Source of the DNA: AWTP1-13 sp035253505
GTDB lineage: Bacteria > Pseudomonadota > Alphaproteobacteria > Rhizobiales > Hyphomicrobiaceae
Direction: 5' to 3'
DNA length: 21,531 nucleotides
Assembly (NCBI GenBank): GCA_035253505.1
Contig: DATFCC010000435.1
Span: forward strand, 1 to 21,531
Part shown: positions 1 to 6,892 of the stretch, piece by piece
How the letters are laid out: each line of letters starts with the position of its first letter
Numbering within the stretch: the stretch's first letter is position 1
Made by a program: the position numbers and the translations under genes
Notes under the pieces: model-generated
What the model saw: only the letters and a program-made list of their open reading frames with translations
Database searches by the model: none
Told to the model about the DNA's origin: nothing

Positions 1-46
1 CCCCGAGCCACGGGCGCGGCCGCATGGCGCCGCCCAGCGCAAATGC

Positions 47-1078
47 GTGCGCGACGCTGCCGGCGCCGTGAAAACCCGGACCGTCAATCTCGCCCTGCAA
101 GGCGGCGGCGCGCACGGCGCTTTCGGCTGGGGCGTGCTGGACAAGCTGCTGGAGGATGGCCGCATCGACATCGAGGGCATCTCGGCCACCAGTGCGGGCG
201 CCATGAATGCAGCGGTGCTGGCGCATGGCTACATGCACGGCGGACGTGACGGCGCGCGCAGGGCGCTCGAGGACTTCTGGCGCCGCATCGCCCAGACCGC
301 CTCGGCCACACCGCTGCAGCCCTCCTTGCTCGACCGCATGGCGCAGAACCACGGCCTCGACTTCAGCCCGGCCTTCCACACGTTCGATCTGCTGGTGCGC
401 GTCTTCTCGCCCTACCAGTTCAATCCGTTGAATTTCAATCCGCTGCGCCACATCGTCGAGCAGTCGATCGATTTCGCCCGCCTGCGCGAGAGCTGCCCGA
501 TCAAGCTGTTCCTTACCGCCACCAATGTCCGCACGGGCAAGGTCCGCCTCTTCAAGAACGCCGAGATCACCCCCGACGCGGTAATGGCATCGGCGTGCCT
601 GCCGCTGCTGTTCCAGGCCGTGGAGATCGACGGGGAGGCCTACTGGGACGGCGGCTACATGGGCAATCCCGCCATCTTTCCGCTGATCTACGAATGCCAG
701 TCGTGCGATGTCATCGTCGTGCACATCAATCCCATCGCCCGGCCGGATGTGCCGCGGACGGCCGCGGAAATCCTGAACCGCATCGACGAGATCTCGTTCA
801 ACTCCTCGCTGATGCGCGAGATGCGGGCGGTGGCCTTCGTCACCAGGCTGATCGACGAGGGCAACCTCAAGGCGGACGGCATGAAGCGCATGCTGCTACA
901 TTCGATCGCGGCCGAGGACTTCATGCAGAAGCTCGGCATCAACAGCAAGATGAACGCGGATTGGGACTTCCTCACCCACCTGCGCGACGCCGGCCGCGCC
1001 CGGGCCAGCGACTGGCTTGCGGGCAATTTTCAGCACCTGAGCAAGCAGTCGAGCATCGATTTTGCGGCCTACCTGTAG
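47..1078 (+). CDS. Patatin-like phospholipase family protein
   Basis: Probable serine lipid acyl hydrolase of the patatin fold, likely acting on membrane or storage lipids; the substrate cannot be read from sequence. Visible motifs, numbered from the GTG at 47: a glycine-rich oxyanion-hole loop QGGGAHGAF (about 18-26), the nucleophile elbow GISATSAGAMNA with Ser49, and the catalytic Asp in YWDGGYMGNP (Asp201). These give the Ser-Asp dyad of the family. The elbow reads A-T-S-A-G where G-x-S-x-G is usual. No signal peptide is seen, so it is probably cytoplasmic. The start is uncertain: 47 and 68 are both GTG without a clear ribosome binding site, and the frame stays open to the left edge, so translation may begin outside the window. 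It converges on the anti-sigma gene. The family call is firm. Confidence 0.88.
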   Translation: MRDAAGAVKTRTVNLALQGGGAHGAFGWGVLDKLLEDGRIDIEGISATSAGAMNAAVLAHGYMHGGRDGARRALEDFWRRIAQTASATPLQPSLLDRMAQNHGLDFSPAFHTFDLLVRVFSPYQFNPLNFNPLRHIVEQSIDFARLRESCPIKLFLTATNVRTGKVRLFKNAEITPDAVMASACLPLLFQAVEIDGEAYWDGGYMGNPAIFPLIYECQSCDVIVVHINPIARPDVPRTAAEILNRIDEISFNSSLMREMRAVAFVTRLIDEGNLKADGMKRMLLHSIAAEDFMQKLGINSKMNADWDFLTHLRDAGRARASDWLAGNFQHLSKQSSIDFAAYL

Positions 1079-1270
1079 GCACCCGAACGCCCGGATCGCA
1101 ACGTAGCCGCCGGATATTGCTCGCAAAAATTCCGCTCACCGAAAGGTCACGCGAGGTTACGAACATTTCACCAAAGGGCATCTGGCAAACGGCCCGGCCC
1201 CCGCCTACTTCAATGTCCTGGTCTCTTCCCCCGTGAGACCTCCGCCGGCCTCTCCCCCGATGGCTGGCCT

Positions 1271-1314
1271 GGGCGAGGGCGCGATTTGCAAGCCGCATCA
1301 CGCCGCCCTCGCCC
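1271..1314. terminator. Inverted repeat, probable terminator between convergent genes
   Basis: Perfect 11-bp inverted repeat: GGGCGAGGGCG at 1271-1281 and CGCCCTCGCCC at 1304-1314, with a 22-nt loop. It lies between the patatin stop (1078) and the anti-sigma stop (1342), so it could end transcription from either side. A weaker 6-bp hairpin, GGTCTC/GAGACC, is at 1220-1240. Neither has a clean T-tract. I see nothing else in the 1079-1341 gap. Confidence 0.5.
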
Positions 1315-1341
1315 TCCTCTTCCTCCCCGCCCCTGGCCGCA

Positions 1342-2133
1342 TCAGCGTTGCTCGAGCTGGCCGTAGACGGCCGTGGCGATGGTCGTCAGCTCCTCACGGC
1401 TGAGGCGGCCGGCAATCGCGTAGGCCAGCGGCCGGTCCACCCAGTAGAACGCGGCAAAGCCCTCGCTTTCGGCAAACTGGAAGGCGGTGTTGTTGAGCCC
1501 CGTCTCCTTGCGCATGTAGAGCGTCAAGCGGCGGCCGGTGCCGTCCTCGTACATGAACTGGGCGGCGGGCTGGCCGTCGTCGGGCAGCAGCCGGCCGCCG
1601 ACGAGCTTCCAGCCGAGGCCCGCCAGAGCCGGCGCACGCACCTTTGCGCCGATGCGCTTGGTCAGCCATTGCACCAGGTGCGTCTCTTCCGAGGCGCCGA
1701 CCTCCACGGGATGGCGCACCTCGGGCACGTACACGCGGTGGGCGCCGATGGCGGTGCTGACGAAGCCCGCTTCCGGGCGCTGTTTTGCGATCATCAGATC
1801 CCGCGCGACGAAGCCCGCGGTGCCGGCGAGCATTGCGACCGCCAACGCCGCTGCGATCAGCGTCCAAGGGCGCAGCGCACCGGATACGCGCCCCCCTTCG
1901 CGCTCGGGAATGCGCGCGAGCCTCTGCTCCAGTTCGCCGGGCAGCGGCTCATCCAGCACGCCGGCGTAGCGCTGCCCGATCGCTTCGTTGAGGCGGGCGA
2001 AATCGCGCAGCAGCGCAGCATCCGCCGGAGAGGCGGCGAGCAGCCCTTCCAGCTCCGCGCGCTCGTCGGACGTGAGCTCGCCGTCGAGGTACGCGTGCAG
2101 CTCGGCCTCGCTGATGCGCCGCTCGGGGGTCAT
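1342..2133 (-). CDS. Membrane anti-sigma factor, cysteine-free
   Basis: Predicted partner that holds the upstream ECF sigma factor inactive at the inner membrane. The 263-residue protein has a cytoplasmic N-terminus resembling an anti-sigma domain (about 7-55: SEAELHAYLDGEL, then an acidic helix), one transmembrane segment at about 90-110 (rich in A, L and V), and a periplasmic C-terminal domain of about 150 residues. The classical zinc-binding anti-sigma domain has HxxxCxxC. Here the His is present (His13) but the whole protein has no Cys, so it is of the non-zinc type. Its ATG overlaps the sigma stop in an ATGA (2130-2133), implying translational coupling and balanced production. The signal that releases the sigma factor is unknown. 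The call rests on architecture plus the adjacent sigma gene. Confidence 0.85.
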   Translation of the reverse strand: MTPERRISEAELHAYLDGELTSDERAELEGLLAASPADAALLRDFARLNEAIGQRYAGVLDEPLPGELEQRLARIPEREGGRVSGALRPWTLIAAALAVAMLAGTAGFVARDLMIAKQRPEAGFVSTAIGAHRVYVPEVRHPVEVGASEETHLVQWLTKRIGAKVRAPALAGLGWKLVGGRLLPDDGQPAAQFMYEDGTGRRLTLYMRKETGLNNTAFQFAESEGFAAFYWVDRPLAYAIAGRLSREELTTIATAVYGQLEQR

Positions 2134-2657
2134 TTCACCCTCCGCAGTGCCGGATGACCGCCGCCCTTGTCACCGTCCTCGTAGCCCATGAGCGCCCGCA
2201 GCCGCCCGCGTCCGCGAGCCAGCCGCGACATCACCGTGCCGACGGGGATGGCGAGCACCTCGGCGGTCTCCGCGTAGCTAAGCCCCTCCAGGCCCACGAG
2301 CAGCAGGACCTGCCGCTGCTCCCCCGGCAGCAACTGCAGCGCCCGATCGAGATCGCGTCCGCTGGCGCCATCCGCCGCCGGCGCCGACTGCTCGGCGCCG
2401 ACGCTTTCCAGGCCGACATGCGGGGGGCGCCGGGACTTGCGGCGCAGGCTATCGACGTGCAGGTTGTGCAGGATCGAGAACAGCCACTTGCGCGGGCTGT
2501 CGCCATCACGCCACTGAGCGAGCCGGCCGAGAGCCCGTTCCAGCGTATCCTGGATGAGATCGTCCGCCTCGCCGTGGTCGCCGGTCAGAGCGCGCGCATA
2601 GCGGCGCAACTTTGGGATTTCGGCGGTAACGGCATCACGGCGCGAAGGCACGGGCAT
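2130..2657 (-). CDS. ECF-type RNA polymerase sigma factor
   Basis: Extracytoplasmic-function sigma-70 factor of 175 residues. Region 2 is visible at about 10-75 (RALTGDHGEADDLIQDTLERA, then RKWLFSILHNLHVDSLR) and region 4 at about 105-155 (LLPGEQRQVLLLVGLEGLSY followed by the helix-turn-helix ETAEVLAIPVGTVMSRLARG). The frame is open 31 codons further upstream, but the ATG at 2657 is chosen because AAGGA lies 5 nt before it and the resulting length is normal for small ECF factors. It is co-transcribed with the anti-sigma gene (4-nt overlap) and divergent from the cytochrome c'/b561 genes, which are candidate targets. An ECF-type promoter upstream suggests autoregulation. Confidence 0.93.
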   Translation of the reverse strand: MPVPSRRDAVTAEIPKLRRYARALTGDHGEADDLIQDTLERALGRLAQWRDGDSPRKWLFSILHNLHVDSLRRKSRRPPHVGLESVGAEQSAPAADGASGRDLDRALQLLPGEQRQVLLLVGLEGLSYAETAEVLAIPVGTVMSRLARGRGRLRALMGYEDGDKGGGHPALRRVK

Positions 2658-2690
2658 TCTTTCCTTATGGCGCGTACCTAGCGGCTCATT

Positions 2691-2717
2691 GACGACCGAG
2701 GCATCCGCATTATTCCC
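2691..2717 (-). promoter_or_regulatory. Putative ECF-type promoter of the sigma/anti-sigma operon
   Basis: On the minus strand GGGAAT (2717-2712) is followed by CGTC (2694-2691) with 17 nt between them. This fits the general ECF promoter pattern GGAAY-N16/17-CGTY. Transcription would start near 2685, leaving a leader of about 28 nt that carries the AAGGA ribosome site of the sigma gene. Positive autoregulation is common for ECF factors; here it is inferred from the motif only. Confidence 0.5.
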
Positions 2718-2912
2718 TGCCACCAGGCAAGCTGCATCCGCCGCAGCCAATCAAAATAAAGTGCGTGCGGTGACATTTACAGCCCCCTGCTGCGCGCTAT
2801 TGTCGACCCCGCGCGGGCGACCGTCCGCGAGGGAACGAATAGATACGGGCACTCCGCCGTCCTTGAAACGGTGCCGTTGCGCCTGGCAGCGAACTGACCG
2901 GGAGGATTTCAA

Positions 2913-3347
2913 ATGCTTCGCCTTATGGCGGCCGTCGCGGCACTCGCGATCGGCGCAACCGTGGTATTGGCCCAGAACGCAGCGGTGATCGACCAGCGCA
3001 AGCAGGCCATGAAGGCATTCGGCGGCGCGGCCAAGGGGCCGGGCGGAATGGCCAAGGGAGACGCAGCTTTCGATCTGGCCGTCGTGCAGGCCTCCTTGAA
3101 AACCATCCAGGAAACCGCCGAAAAAGCCAAAGGCCTGTTCCCGGACGATTCCAAGACCGGCGAGACGGACACGCTTCCCGCAGCCTTCGAGAACAGGGCC
3201 GACCTGATGGCCAAGCTCGACAAGATTGGGGCCGATGCCAAGACGGCCGCCGCCGCCATCAAGGACGAGGCTTCCTTCAAGGCGGAATGGCCGAAGGTGG
3301 TTTCCAACTGTGGCGGCTGCCACAAGGCCTATCGCAAGCCGAAGTGA
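2913..3347 (+). CDS. Cytochrome c' (class II c-type cytochrome)
   Basis: Periplasmic four-helix-bundle c-type cytochrome, 144 residues. A short hydrophobic signal peptide ends near VLA|QN (about residue 20). The single heme-binding motif CGGCH (Cys133, Cys136, His137) is seven residues from the C-terminus, which is the class II arrangement; class I cytochromes carry it near the N-terminus. Length is typical. Family members bind NO or CO or shuttle electrons; which applies here cannot be told. GGGAGGA ends about 8 nt before the ATG. The cytochrome b561 gene follows 34 bp downstream, a recurrent pairing in which the membrane b-type protein exchanges electrons with the periplasmic c-type one. 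The sigma gene is divergent across about 255 bp. Confidence 0.93.
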   Translation: MLRLMAAVAALAIGATVVLAQNAAVIDQRKQAMKAFGGAAKGPGGMAKGDAAFDLAVVQASLKTIQETAEKAKGLFPDDSKTGETDTLPAAFENRADLMAKLDKIGADAKTAAAAIKDEASFKAEWPKVVSNCGGCHKAYRKPK

Positions 3348-3381
3348 GCCAGGAACCACCGCACCCGAGGTTTCGCCGCGC

Positions 3382-4110
3382 ATGAGCGCGCCGCGCCAGC
3401 CGGAGGCTGCGCGGAAAGTGCGCGCGTGGGATTCACCCACGCGCCTTTTCCACTGGCTGCTGGCGGTGCTGATCCTGATCGCCTGGGCGAGTTGGCGCTA
3501 CAGCGAGGCGCTCGGCGACAGCACCCTCAGGCTGCATCGCTGGAACGGCCACGCCATCCTGGTGCTGATCGTCTTCCGCGTGCTCTGGGGCTTCCTGGGA
3601 TCCTCGACCTCGCGCTTCTCGTCCTGGCTGTGGTGGCCATGGACGGCCATGTATTACGCCTGGCGGCTGCTGCGCGGGCAGACGCCGCTCTACCTGTCGC
3701 ACAATCCGCTCGGCTCGTACGTCATCCTGGCGATGCTCGGCATCCTCGCGGCGCAAGCCGTGCTCGGCCTCTTCACCGTCGAGCACAATGACATCACGGC
3801 GGGACCTCTCTATCGACTGGTCTCCGAGCCGTGGCAGACCGTGCTGTCGGACTGGCACCGGTGGCTGTTCTACTGGGTGATCCTGGGGCTGGTCGCGGTG
3901 CACATCGTGGCCAACGTCTGGTACGGCCTGGCCAAGAAGGAGCCGCTCATCACCGCCATGATCACCGGCCACAAGCCTGCTGCAGCCTACGAGGATGCGC
4001 CAGAGGCCGTGATCGTTCCGCGGCCTCTCGTGCGTGGCCTCGTCTGCCTTCTGATCGCCGTCGCCCTCGTGTTCGGGACGATTTTCGCGCTCGGCGGCAA
4101 GATGCTGTAG
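3382..4110 (+). CDS. Cytochrome b561 family membrane protein
   Basis: Inner-membrane di-heme b-type cytochrome, 242 residues, predicted to move electrons between the quinone pool and a periplasmic partner, here most simply the cytochrome c' just upstream. Transmembrane segments fall at about 22-38, 55-73, 110-131, 158-180 and 210-235. Candidate heme-ligand histidines are FHW (His24), LHRWNGH (His52, His57), WHRW (His159) and VHIVAN (His174). The motif RAWDSPTRLFHWLL at the N-terminus is characteristic of the b561/Ni-Fe hydrogenase b-subunit group. The ATG at 3382 is chosen because it puts this motif near the N-terminus; the frame is open further upstream but overlaps the cytochrome c' gene. 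The ribosome site is weak (CGAGG, 3366-3370), so coupling to the upstream gene is likely. Confidence 0.92.
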   Translation: MSAPRQPEAARKVRAWDSPTRLFHWLLAVLILIAWASWRYSEALGDSTLRLHRWNGHAILVLIVFRVLWGFLGSSTSRFSSWLWWPWTAMYYAWRLLRGQTPLYLSHNPLGSYVILAMLGILAAQAVLGLFTVEHNDITAGPLYRLVSEPWQTVLSDWHRWLFYWVILGLVAVHIVANVWYGLAKKEPLITAMITGHKPAAAYEDAPEAVIVPRPLVRGLVCLLIAVALVFGTIFALGGKML

Positions 4111-4117
4111 GGGCGCC

Positions 4118-4154
4118 ACGCGGCCGGCCGGTTGCCAAACGGGCCGGGCCGCGT
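4118..4154 (+). terminator. GC-rich hairpin after the cytochrome pair
   Basis: ACGCGGCC (4118-4125) pairs perfectly with GGCCGCGT (4147-4154), with further imperfect GC pairing inside. It starts 8 nt after the cytochrome b561 stop and ends 12 nt before the next start codon. No T-run follows. It probably terminates the cytochrome transcript or attenuates read-through. Confidence 0.5.
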
Positions 4155-4166
4155 ACCTTGCCGTGC

Positions 4167-5231
4167 ATGTCCGCTTCCACACCCTACGTCCTGCCCTTCA
4201 TGGGCATCACGCCTGCCATCGCCGGGCCCATCGCCCATGCCGGACGGGGATCGGCCGTGCTGGGACGTGTCACGCTGGGCCGCAATGCCTGGCTGGGCGC
4301 GCTCAGCGTCATTCGTGCCGATGGGCATTTCGTCAAGGTCGGTGACGATTTTTACCTGGGCCCGCGTTCCACCCTGCACATCTTTCACGAGATTCTTCCC
4401 TGCATCGTCGGCGATCGGGTGGCCGTCGGCCGCAACGCCTGCGTACACGCCTGCACGGTCGGCAGCGACATCGCCATCGGCGACGGCGTCGTCATCCTCG
4501 ACGGGGCAACGGTCGACGACAATGTGGTCATCGAGGCGGGCAGCACCGTCTTTCCGAACAAGCACGTGCCGGGCGGCTTCCTTTACGCCGGCAGTCCGGC
4601 CAGGCCGGTACGCGCTCTCGAGCCGGGCGAGGTGCTGGCCCGGCGGGAGGCGATCATGGGCGTCGCCGACGAGAACACGGTCGAGGATCAGCCGCCGGCA
4701 GTCGGCGGCGATGCGCACATCGACCGGTCCGCGTTCATCGCCAGCACGGCGGTGGTGACAGGCAGACTCGTGGCGGCGGAAAGCTCGAGCGTGTGGTTCA
4801 GCAATCGGCTCGATGCCGGCCGGGCGACGATCACCGTCGGCGCGCGGACCAACATCCAGGACAATACGACGATCCGCTGCCCGGCGGGCACGGGGGTCAC
4901 GATCGGCGAGGAGTCCACCGTCGGGCACAACGTCATCATCAATGATTGCGTGATCGGCAACCGCACGCTGATCGGCATCGGCAGCACCGTTGCCCCGGGC
5001 AGCACGATCGGCGACCGCGTCCTGCTCGCCGCCGCCGCCCGCACCAAGGAAGGCCAGGTCCTGGAGAGCGGATGGCTCTACGCCGGCAATCCCGCGCGCA
5101 AGTTTGCCCCGCTCGACGATGCCAAGCAGGCACTGACGGCGCTGATCGTGCGGCAGTACTGCCAGTACGCGCAGGAGTTCGCGGCGCTGGAGCGCGCGGC
5201 AGCCGGCTCGCGCTCGCGCGCTCGCGGTTAA
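4167..5231 (+). CDS. Fused tandem gamma-carbonic-anhydrase-like protein
   Basis: 354 residues, about twice a usual bacterial gamma-CA-like protein, made of two left-handed beta-helix domains. Domain 1 spans about 10-150 (IRADGHFVKVG, GRNACVHACTVGS, NKHVPGGFLYAGSPARPV). Domain 2 spans about 182-315 (NRLDAGRATITVG, ARTNIQDN, VGHNVIINDCVIG, SGWLYAGNPARKF). Each ends in the Y-A-G-x-P-A-R signature of the family. The three zinc histidines of gamma-CA are divided: domain 1 keeps the first and third (His71, His94) but has Arg89 for the second; domain 2 keeps the second (His254) but has Arg237 and Asn259 for the others. Arg50/Asp52 and Arg214/Asp216 match the conserved RxD. Catalysis is unproven: it may be carbonic anhydrase, another zinc-dependent activity, or structural. 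The ATG at 4167 gives a normal N-terminus; no strong ribosome site is seen. Confidence 0.88.
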   Translation: MSASTPYVLPFMGITPAIAGPIAHAGRGSAVLGRVTLGRNAWLGALSVIRADGHFVKVGDDFYLGPRSTLHIFHEILPCIVGDRVAVGRNACVHACTVGSDIAIGDGVVILDGATVDDNVVIEAGSTVFPNKHVPGGFLYAGSPARPVRALEPGEVLARREAIMGVADENTVEDQPPAVGGDAHIDRSAFIASTAVVTGRLVAAESSSVWFSNRLDAGRATITVGARTNIQDNTTIRCPAGTGVTIGEESTVGHNVIINDCVIGNRTLIGIGSTVAPGSTIGDRVLLAAAARTKEGQVLESGWLYAGNPARKFAPLDDAKQALTALIVRQYCQYAQEFAALERAAAGSRSRARG

Positions 5232-5248
5232 CCTACATTCGCGACTGC

Positions 5249-5264
5249 CGCCTCTTCCGAGGCG
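5249..5264 (+). terminator. Hairpin after the gamma-CA-like gene
   Basis: CGCCTC-TTCC-GAGGCG, a perfect 6-bp stem with a tetraloop, 17 nt after the gamma-CA-like stop codon. There is no T-tract. It is a candidate terminator. Confidence 0.4.
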
Positions 5265-5364
5265 ACATCGGCCCGGCATGTGCCAGGCGTAACAGGGGCC
5301 TGACCCGCTCGCGCATTACCGTTCCATACCTGGACAAGACGCGCGCATCGGTGAGCTGCCGGCC

Positions 5365-5571
5365 ATGGACAAGATCTGCCAAGAGACCTGGGCGGTGCTC
5401 GAGCCGCACTTCCTCACGCGTCCGCACCTGATGGATCGCGCGCAGGAGGAGCTGGCCGAATACGTCGGGGGCCTGCTCGCCGAGGGCCGGCAGGACCCCG
5501 CCGTGCTCAAGGACCTCGCCTGCCGCACCATCCAATTGCGATACGGCCCCGCCCCTGCCAGCTACGAGTGA
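5365..5571 (+). CDS. Small hypothetical protein, 68 residues
   Basis: I do not recognise this gene. The product starts MDKICQETWAVLEPH, has no signal peptide or membrane segment, and looks mostly helical and acidic (RAQEELAEYVGGLLAEGRQD). It ends with an aromatic/proline tail, YGPAPASYE. The ATG at 5365 has only a weak upstream match (GGTGAG, 5350-5355). Support for it being real: it fills a gap between genes, keeps protein-like composition throughout, and stops 12 bp before the end of the convergent FAD oxidoreductase without overlapping it. The alternative is a chance ORF in GC-rich DNA. Confidence 0.5.
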   Translation: MDKICQETWAVLEPHFLTRPHLMDRAQEELAEYVGGLLAEGRQDPAVLKDLACRTIQLRYGPAPASYE

Positions 5572-5583
5572 GTCGGGCGGGGC

Positions 5584-6699
5584 TCACCGCGCCCTTGCGA
5601 GCATCTCCACCACCATCTCGCCGATGGCCAGCGCGGCCGTGAGGCCTGGGCTCTCGATGCCGTAGAGAGCCACCAGGCCAGCCTCGCCGTGCCTTTCCGG
5701 GCCATGGATGGCGAAGTCGGGAACGGGCTCGCCCTCGCGATAGAGCTTCGGCCGTATGCCCGTGTAGTCGGGATGCAGACGCTCCACCTCGAGCCCTGGA
5801 TAGTAGCTGCGGATGAAGTCGAGGAACTGGCCGAGCTTCTCGGGTTCGAAGCCGTAGTCGATATCCGGGATCCAGGCGATGTCCGGCCCGAACTTGCAGC
5901 GCCCGCCCACGTCGACGGTGGCATGAAGCCCGAGCCAGGCGCCGTCCGGCATCGGATAGATGTGCCGCCTGAACGGCGAGCGCCCCGACAGCGCGTAGTA
6001 TTGGCCCTTGGCATAGTGGGTGGCGGGGGGCCGGTAGTCGCTCGCGAAGGTCAGCGTGCCTGCGAGCCTCGTGGCATGCAGGCCGGCCGATATGACCAGA
6101 TGGTGGCAGGTGATCTCGCCCGGGTTGTCGCCGCCGGTGGCGAGCCGGAAAAATCCCGTGGAATCGCGATCGATGCGCGCCACGGGGCATTGCAGCACCA
6201 CGGAGCCGCCTCCGGCCTCGATATGTCCCTCGAGCGCCAGCATGAGCCCATGACTGTCGATGATGCCGGTCGAGGGAGACAGGAGGGCGGCAACGCAGGA
6301 CACTTCCGGCTCGAGGGCGCGGGCGGCATTGGCGCCGAGGGGTTCCAGGTCGGTGACGCCATTCTTGATCGCGGTCTCGCGAATGGCAGCGAGCTTCGGA
6401 AGCTGGCTCTCGGCTGTCGCCACCAGGAGCTTGCCGCAGCGCTCGTGCGCCACGCCATTGTCGGCACAGAAGGCGTAGAGCATCTCCTTGCCGCGCACGC
6501 ACAGCCGCGCTCTCAAGCTGCCGGGCGGATAGTAGATGCCGGCATGGATCACCTCGCTGTTGCGTGAGGACGTCTCGGAGCCGATGAGGGCGTGCTGCTC
6601 GAGCACCAGGACCTCGTGCCCGGCCAGCGCCAGAGCACGGCCCACGGCGAGGCCGACCACCCCCGCCCCCACCACGATCGTTTCGACGTCGGCTGCCAT
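5584..6699 (-). CDS. FAD-dependent oxidoreductase, L-2-hydroxyglutarate oxidase (LhgO)-like
   Basis: Flavoprotein of the DAO/glycine-oxidase superfamily, 371 residues, predicted to oxidise a 2-hydroxy acid and pass electrons from FAD to the respiratory chain. The Rossmann FAD site VVGAGVVGLAVGRALA is at about 9-24, followed by the acidic VLEQ. The block ETSSRNSEVIHAGIYYPPGS is the hallmark of the L-2-hydroxyglutarate dehydrogenase/LhgO subgroup. The C-terminal GIESPGLTAALAIGEMV closes the FAD domain. The ATG at 6699 is chosen over one 16 codons upstream because AAGGAT lies 7 nt before it and the Rossmann strand then starts at residue 7. It is divergent from the DUF2130 gene across 193 bp that contain an SOS-box-like element. 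Family is firm; substrate is inferred. Confidence 0.87.
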   Translation of the reverse strand: MAADVETIVVGAGVVGLAVGRALALAGHEVLVLEQHALIGSETSSRNSEVIHAGIYYPPGSLRARLCVRGKEMLYAFCADNGVAHERCGKLLVATAESQLPKLAAIRETAIKNGVTDLEPLGANAARALEPEVSCVAALLSPSTGIIDSHGLMLALEGHIEAGGGSVVLQCPVARIDRDSTGFFRLATGGDNPGEITCHHLVISAGLHATRLAGTLTFASDYRPPATHYAKGQYYALSGRSPFRRHIYPMPDGAWLGLHATVDVGGRCKFGPDIAWIPDIDYGFEPEKLGQFLDFIRSYYPGLEVERLHPDYTGIRPKLYREGEPVPDFAIHGPERHGEAGLVALYGIESPGLTAALAIGEMVVEMLARAR

Positions 6700-6780
6700 C
6701 CGGGATCCTTCGGGCTGTGCATTCAGGCTGCAAACGCTGCGGCGCAAGTCGTTGGAATGATTGAGGGGAACAAATCACAC

Positions 6781-6808
6781 TTGCGTTGGAACATACAATG
6801 AACATAAT
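6781..6808 (+). promoter_or_regulatory. Putative promoter of the DUF2130 gene
   Basis: TTGCGT (6781-6786) and CATAAT (6803-6808) are separated by 16 nt and resemble -35 and -10 boxes; CATAAT matches the -10 consensus at five of six positions. Transcription would begin near 6815. The SOS-box-like operator (6789-6803) sits in the spacer and touches the -10 box, where a bound repressor would block polymerase. Confidence 0.45.
6789..6803. promoter_or_regulatory. Candidate LexA operator, GAAC-N7-GAAC
   Basis: GAAC at 6789-6792 and GAAC at 6800-6803 with exactly 7 nt between match the alphaproteobacterial SOS box (direct repeat GTTC-N7-GTTC or its complement). A degenerate third half-site, GGAC, follows in the same 11-bp phase at 6811-6814, and another GAAC is at 6768-6771. 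The flanks also form an 8-bp inverted repeat, TGGAACAT (6787-6794) and ATGTTCCA (6817-6824). The centre lies 97 bp from both divergent start codons (6699 and 6893). Confidence 0.6.
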
Positions 6809-6892
6809 GCGGACAAATGTTCCAGGCGACTCAGACTAAGACTGCGCCGGCACGTTGGGCGGGGCGGGCGCGGCAGAGGAGGGCATGTTTGC

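Noticed and set aside
2831..2861. Possible ECF promoter (GGGAAC ... CGTC) for the cytochrome c' gene
   Set aside because: The spacer is 21 nt, too long for the 16-17 nt ECF pattern. The link of the cytochromes to the sigma factor therefore rests on neighbourhood only.
3987..5279. 430-codon minus-strand open frame
   Set aside because: It is antisense to the gamma-CA-like gene, has biased composition and no domain signature.
6761..6892. Longer DUF2130 N-terminus
   Set aside because: The extension is Arg/Gly-rich, crosses the promoter and operator, and lacks a ribosome site.
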